NCBI GenBank assembly: GCA_025786725.1
Contig: JAHLTZ010000002.1
Span: forward strand, 372,001 to 436,000
Length of the DNA stretch: 64,000 nucleotides
Direction: 5' to 3'
Origin: Syncephalis fuscata
Lineage: Eukaryota > Zoopagomycota > Zoopagomycetes > Zoopagales > Piptocephalidaceae
In this document: positions 59,201 to 64,000 of the stretch, piece by piece
Numbering within the stretch: position 1 is the first letter of the stretch
Layout: the number at the start of each line of letters is the position of its first letter
Made by a program: the position numbers and the translations under genes
Notes under the pieces: generated by a model
The model's input: the letters and a program-made list of their open reading frames with translations, nothing else
Database searches by the model: none
Told to the model about the DNA's origin: nothing

Positions 59201-60959
59201 ATGACATCCGATCTTCGCCAACGCCCCACGGGCAAGGGCGCTAAAGCCCAGAAATCTGACGAAAAAGTCGTTGATACGCGGACTGACACTTGGGGTCGCG
59301 CTTTCGGTAGGTAGTCTTGCTTAAGCGTTAATATAGATGTTTACTAATATACTACGATGTGATAGAAATTTCTTATTTGACCCGTGCCATATGCGCAACC
59401 ATCGTCATGTTCTGCCCATTGATGGTGATTGTTTTCTGGTCAGCCTGCACTCATTATCAGTGTTCTTTAACGGCCATCGGCCACCGTGCACTCGCTACAC
59501 CATACACTGCTGAAGGTCTTTGGCAATTATTTATCGACGTGTTCCCCACACCAACCAAGGAAGGCTTTTTGCTTTTTGGTGGCTGGTTGATCTACCAAGG
59601 TGTTCTCTACGCTATTGTACCAAGTATGATTGGCTATGGTCAACGTACGCCAGCTGGTCATTTATTGCCATACAAGGTACACATAAATACATATCCCATA
59701 TTTAATTACTTATATATATATATATATACCAATAACTACCACAGGTCAATGGCTTTAACATCTGGATCTTGACCCATGTTCTATACCTTGTTGGTTCCGT
59801 ACAATTGGGTCTATTCCGTGCTAGCATTATCGCCGATCATTGGGGCGGTCTTCTAGTTGCCACCAATGCCTATGGCTACTTTCTCTCGGCCTTCAGCTAC
59901 ATTAAGGCTTACGTTGCCCCATCACATCCTAATGACCGTAAATTCTCTGGCTCATGGATCTACGACTTTTTCATGGGTATTGAGATGAATCCACGCTTTG
60001 GCAAACTATGGGACTTTAAACTTTTCCACAATGGCCGTCCAGGCATCTGTGCATGGACCTTGATTAACTTGAGCTTTGCAGCCAAGGAATTTGAAGTTAA
60101 AGGATATGTTAGCAAGGAAATGATTGCATTGAACATTATGCACGCCGTTTATGTCGTCGACTTTTTCTACAATGAGGTAAATATTAACCAAATAAATTTA
60201 AATAGTTTACATAGCACTTATTAACCAATCTATATTTAATAGGATTGGTATCTTCGCACCATTGATATTGCCCATGATCACTTTGGTTTCTGTAAGTATT
60301 TGTGCTTATTTGCCGACTATTACTGTTACTAATAGTGGCCTGAACTATTCTAATAGATCTTAGCTGGGGCGATTCTGTCTGGCTACCATTTATGTACACG
60401 CTTCAATCACACTACTTGCTACGCAATGCCGTTGAACTAACTCCGGTGCAATACGCTATTGTATGGGGACTTGAACTAGGCGGTTACTTTATTTTCCGTG
60501 CCGCTAATCACCAAAAAGATATTGTACGCCGCACTAATGGTGACTGCAAGATTTGGGGTAAACAGGCACAATTCATTCGTGCAGAATATTTAACTGCTGA
60601 TGGCAAACAACATAAGAGTATTTTGCTTACTTCTGGTCTATGGGGTAAGTAGTAATATATATATATATATTAATAGCTCTATTATTAATTAATCAATTAC
60701 TAACCATTATTATTATTATTATTATTATTTAGGTGTTGCACAACATTTCAACTACATTGGTGATTTAATGATGTGCGCCGCTTTCTGTATGTGCTGTGGA
60801 TTCGAGCATCTTTTGCCATGGTTCTATGTTATCTACATGACTATCCTTCTTGTGCATCGTACTCAGCGCGACGAGCATCGTTGCCGCGCCAAGTATGGTG
60901 CTTACTGGGAGGAATACACTAAAGCTGTTCCATACAGAATGCTTCCTTTCGTTTATTAA
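59201..60959 (+). CDS. DHCR7: 7-dehydrocholesterol (delta-7 sterol) reductase
   Basis: Exons: 59201-59306, 59366 to about 59674, and four or more further exons to 60959. Conserved parts appear in order: [173 protein letters not shown], and a C-terminus [20 protein letters not shown]. This is the ERG4/ERG24 superfamily, closest to DHCR7 rather than the C14 or C24(28) reductases. It is an ER enzyme with about nine TM segments that reduces the C7-C8 double bond with NADPH. Confidence 0.93.
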
Positions 60960-61103
60960 AGCAGCTATAACACAACACAATAAAGACGATATCGATTCAA
61001 TTTTTATGATCATTCACTAGTCACTAATACATTGTCTAAATCAACGCTATATACAATGAATCCTTCATTATTTATTATAAATCGCAAAAAGTCAATTAAA
61101 AGA

Positions 61104-62072
61104 CTATTTTGAGTTAACCTTTTGCCATTGTGACTTAATACCCATCAACGAAGTGATAGTACTAGTATTGATATAATAGCAAATAGAAATAATGGATTAA
61201 TATAGAGCAAATAATACATAAACAACACTTACCCGGCAAGACCTACAAGGCCGTCGTTAAGACCGGTGTATTCAAGGGTGGTGGACGGGATAAGAATATC
61301 AAATCCATCCTGGACTAATTGGCGCTGAATACCTGCCTTCTCCCTATCATATCAACCGTAAATAGCCATAATAAAGCAAAGCTTCCATACTAAAAATAAT
61401 AAACTTACTTGCGGATTTGACGTAAAGCTAGACGTGTATCTTCGTTAGCCGAGGCATGGCCACCTTGAGCCTTAATGGCACGTTGCAAATCAGCCTGACG
61501 GCACGTAGTCTGACGTAGTTTATAAGCGCTGGCAATTAGGTTCAAAGCAATACCAATCATCCAGAAACGTGCAGCCTTTTGGGCAATTGATCGAATATTT
61601 TGGAAGCGATAGACACCCGCCCATGGATCTACAGTTACATGTATGAATACTTGTTATTAATATCTGGTTATTATTTTAGATACGCTTGCTTACCCATTGG
61701 AACATATCATAGACAAGATAAATACCCAATGAAGCTGAACGGCCCACTGACAATACACGAAGCACCTCGTCGCGTTGATTAAGCGATTTAAACAGTGTTT
61801 GCAAATGCTCGATAGGCTTTCCAACACGCATCACTAAACATAGTAAATAACTATTGTACGAGACTTTAATTCAGCTTACATTTGCGCGCTAATCCAATAG
61901 AGGATTTAAGGTTAGCTAGTCGCTGTATCGTTTCTTTGCTATAGGTTCCGCGCTGGGCCAAGTAATAAGCGAGGAAACGCGCGAAATACTGGACAAACCG
62001 ATAGACTTTGTCACGGCCCACAGTGGTGGCAGCGAAACGCAGCTGAGCCTCTACATTCAACGACTTGGGCAT
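61104..62072 (-). CDS. PEX11: Peroxin PEX11 (peroxisome proliferation)
   Basis: Minus-strand gene of five exons. It starts MPKSLNVEAQLRFAATTVGR, then DKVYRFVQYFARFLAYYLAQ-RGTYSK (the amphipathic helix of PEX11), ANLKSSIGLARK, MRVGKPIEHLQTLF, LSVGRSASLGIYLVYDMFQW, ARFWMIGIALNLIASAYKLR and a C-terminal membrane segment with GLNDGLVGLAGIISTST. These are the PEX11 family motifs (GRDK..R..QY..R, R.gK....F). PEX11 tubulates the peroxisome membrane before fission. A peroxin-8-like gene lies elsewhere in the window, but no clustering is implied. Head-to-head with SEN34 across 217 bp. Confidence 0.88.
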
Positions 62073-62289
62073 TGTAAGAGGTAGAAAGTGGAATAGGAAT
62101 TCAAACAATAGTAAGCAACTGGGTGGACAATCGAGAAAAGGCGACAAATGACGTAGATTTGCCATGACGACTGCAATTACTTGCAGCGATGAAGAGAAGT
62201 GCTGCTGACACGTCAAATCGGATCCATGGATCACCGAGGTTCATCCGATGTTTTCACGTGCTGTCACAGCTCTCTAGAATACAACAAAT

Positions 62290-63407
62290 ATGACTACGGC
62301 AAGTAATTGGGCACCAGAGCTAGTGAAGCCCTTGCCGGCAAGCGAACGTATCCGCATCTATGTGATTCGTAACGAAGCACTTATATGGCATGCTATGGGT
62401 AAGTGCTACTTTTATTAATAAACTGTGGTTGGTTTAATAAGAAAAGAAAAGACGTGGCCCGATTACGCGATTGCTACCATATAACTGGCACTCTGGTCGA
62501 ATCATTGCCCAGACAGCCGCTGCAGAATATTATACATGGTCTACCGCTTCAATTAATGGCAGAGGAGGTCACTCTTTTATTAGAACTGGGTAATTAATGA
62601 TATAACTATGTAAATGTACCTATGCATTAATAGTATTGATATGGCGTATCATAGGTATTGGACGACTGGTCGATGAGACGTGTGCCTATAGATCACCAAC
62701 ATCGGATGAAATACTAGCTTATGAACAGTTACTGAGAGAAGGGGAGCGAGAAAGAGATCGTGCGGTGGCAGTACAAAAACAAACAACAGCGGCTGAACAT
62801 CGTACTCAACAAAATACATCCAGCACTGATGACAATGTTATTAGAGTAGAAGATTTAGTAGATAGTTGTAGTGAAAATAAGAGTTTGCAAACATCTGTTG
62901 TGGCACACGTACCAACAGCTACACCCAGTGTCCCTTGGCATATAGAGCAGCTAGGAAAAAATGTTTACGATACATGGATAGATGCTCAAAAGGCAGGTGT
63001 TTGGCGCTTTCCATCAACAGTATTGGAATGGCGCTCCTTTCAAGTATATCGGGATTTATGGCGACAGGGATGGTGGCTAGGCAGTGGTCTAAAATTTGGT
63101 GGACAATATCTAGTTTATGCTGGTAAGTAAACAGATTTTGTTGTTATAAAGCCTAATGGATAATATAGATAATCCACGACATTGCCACTCAACCTTTGTT
63201 GCAACTGTGTGTTCACCACACGAGCAGCATAACTTTACACATTTCGTTAGACTAGGCCGACTTGGAACAGCGGTACGCAAAACGCGTCTGCTTTGTATTG
63301 TAGCCGATCCGGACAATTTAACATTTGAGAAAGAGCAGCTCGAAATAGCCTCTAAAATGCTATATTCATCTGTATATTATTTACGATTAGAATGGTCAGG
63401 ATGGTAG
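62290..63407 (+). CDS. SEN34: tRNA-splicing endonuclease subunit Sen34
   Basis: Exons 62290 to about 62398, then about 62450-62588, about 62654-63120 and about 63170-63407. The N-terminal domain has ERIRIYVIRNEALIW, VARLRDCYHITGTLVESLP, LPLQLMAEEVTLLLELG. A variable charged linker follows. The catalytic C-terminal domain has VLEWRSFQVYRDLWRQGWWL, GSGLKFGGQYLVYADNPRHC, HSTFVATV, and RLGRLGTAVRKTRLLCIVAD. The Tyr, His and Lys of the endonuclease triad are visible (GGQYLVY, RHCHSTF, AVRKTRL). With Sen2, Sen15 and Sen54 it cuts the 3' splice site of pre-tRNAs. The start gives the canonical N-terminal beta strand. Confidence 0.9.
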
Positions 63408-63514
63408 TATAAGAGTTAATAATCAAGCATGGATGCAATAAATTGACAGTGTTTAAATTAAATAAAGCTTTAATAGAATTTGTAATTGCATAAGCAGCGT
63501 TATGAACTTTTCGC

Positions 63515-63871
63515 TCACTTGGGCACAAATTTCTTTGCTGCCTTCTTTGCTTTGTGACCAGCCTTGCTTAGCTTTTCAGACATGCTATGGGTAGCAGCAC
63601 GGGCATTGCCACTGATACCACCGCGCAGTTTATGAAACTCCTTTCCAACCTTGCGGGTGGATTGCTTGAGATAGTATGCAGCTGATTCACTCAAATTGTG
63701 GACAGCATGATTAACTTCTTTGATACTTTGTCTGGCCTTGCCTCCAATACTACGACCTCTTGGCTGTAGATTTGGGTGTACAGATGGTGCAGCGGTGATG
63801 GAAGGCGCCAAGAGAGCGACGTTCAAAAGGCAGCTGACTACAGCGATGAAGAGAATAGCAACGCGGACCAT
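63515..63871 (-). CDS. Small secreted cationic protein, 118 aa
   Basis: Intronless frame starting MVRVAILFIAVVSCLLNVAL with a likely cleavage after ITAAPS. The mature part has no Cys after the leader, a Lys/Arg/His-rich amphipathic composition (GGKARQSIKEVNHAVHNLSE, AGHKAKKAAKKFVPK) and several short helices. An in-frame upstream ATG exists (63925) but would place 18 polar residues before the leader. Function unknown: a membrane-active or glycan-binding role is only suggested by charge. A TATA-like box lies ~105 bp upstream. Confidence 0.75.
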   Translation of the reverse strand: MVRVAILFIAVVSCLLNVALLAPSITAAPSVHPNLQPRGRSIGGKARQSIKEVNHAVHNLSESAAYYLKQSTRKVGKEFHKLRGGISGNARAATHSMSEKLSKAGHKAKKAAKKFVPK

Positions 63872-63969
63872 ATTGTTAAGATTCGTAATATGAAAACTAA
63901 GGCTGATAATATCGTAACTAGTCAAAGGGAATATAAGCGTATAACGTTTACTTGCATTAAAATCTAAAA

Positions 63970-63978
63970 CTATTTATA
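63970..63978 (-). promoter_or_regulatory. TATA-like box of small secreted protein gene
   Basis: TATAAATAG on the minus strand, about 100 bp upstream of the ATG at 63871, equivalent to the boxes before the secreted-protein genes at 31466 and 33436. Confidence 0.5.
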
Positions 63979-64000
63979 TTAGTTTATACAGAATATTTTT

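Noticed and set aside
1-64000. CRISPR arrays, rRNA, tRNA, integrated viruses or transposase genes
   Set aside because: No regular spacer arrays, no recognisable tRNA B-box/cloverleaf or rRNA sequence, and no polymerase, integrase or transposase domains were found by reading; a covariance-model search would be needed to exclude divergent tRNAs.

Overview
This window comes from a eukaryotic nuclear genome. It is AT-rich and gene-dense, and nearly every gene is broken by short introns (about 40-90 nt, GT..AG, pyrimidine-rich acceptors). The gene set is fungal: a PEX8-like peroxin, an AVT vacuolar amino-acid transporter, a Shg1/BOD1-type COMPASS component, an OPT oligopeptide transporter, an M50B-like metalloprotease and a yeast-type 16-kDa V-ATPase proteolipid. 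An animal/plant-type 7-dehydrocholesterol (delta-7 sterol) reductase and a UDP-glycosyltransferase with a signal peptide and C-terminal membrane anchor point away from Dikarya, to an early-diverging lineage (Zoopagomycota, Mucoromycota or chytrid grade). The exact phylum cannot be fixed from the sequence alone.

Layout. 0-2.3 kb: 3' part of a Rad21/Rec8-type kleisin gene. 2.4-5.1 kb: uL6 (RPL9), complex I ESSS subunit and a small membrane protein. 5.8-10 kb: PEX8-like gene and dynactin p25, converging. 10-14 kb: F-box-like gene between dispersed repeats. 14.2-15.2 kb: orphan seven-TM protein. 16.2-17.5 kb: secreted phosphatidylserine decarboxylase. 18-23 kb: M50B-like protease, AVT transporter, V-ATPase subunit c. 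24.4-28.2 kb: OPT transporter with a very long N-terminal extension. 28.3-31.2 kb: Shg1 and a tail-anchored heme oxygenase with repeated Cys-Pro motifs. 31.4-35.9 kb: gene-poor stretch with small secreted proteins. 35.9-40.4 kb: UDP-glycosyltransferase and a GT31-GT34 two-domain glycosyltransferase. 41.5-49.2 kb: Mme1-type mitochondrial carrier, thioredoxin-like protein lacking one active-site Cys, uL4 (RPL4) and CAF-1 p60, enclosed by a ~410-bp inverted repeat. 50-54.5 kb: GH16 glucanase and two tandem membrane-anchored prolyl 4-hydroxylases. 54.8-64 kb: glycerate kinase, SF3B2, delta-7 sterol reductase, PEX11, SEN34 and a cationic small secreted protein.

There is no operon logic. Most genes are housekeeping and arranged as divergent or convergent pairs. 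Secretory and cell-surface functions recur (GH16, prolyl hydroxylases, glycosyltransferases, secreted PSD, small secreted proteins). The most distinctive signals are a dispersed non-coding element family that tends to sit as inverted pairs, a long inverted repeat around four genes, and eight apparent single-base deletions in conserved coding regions, all between 26 and 40 kb and all of the same sign.
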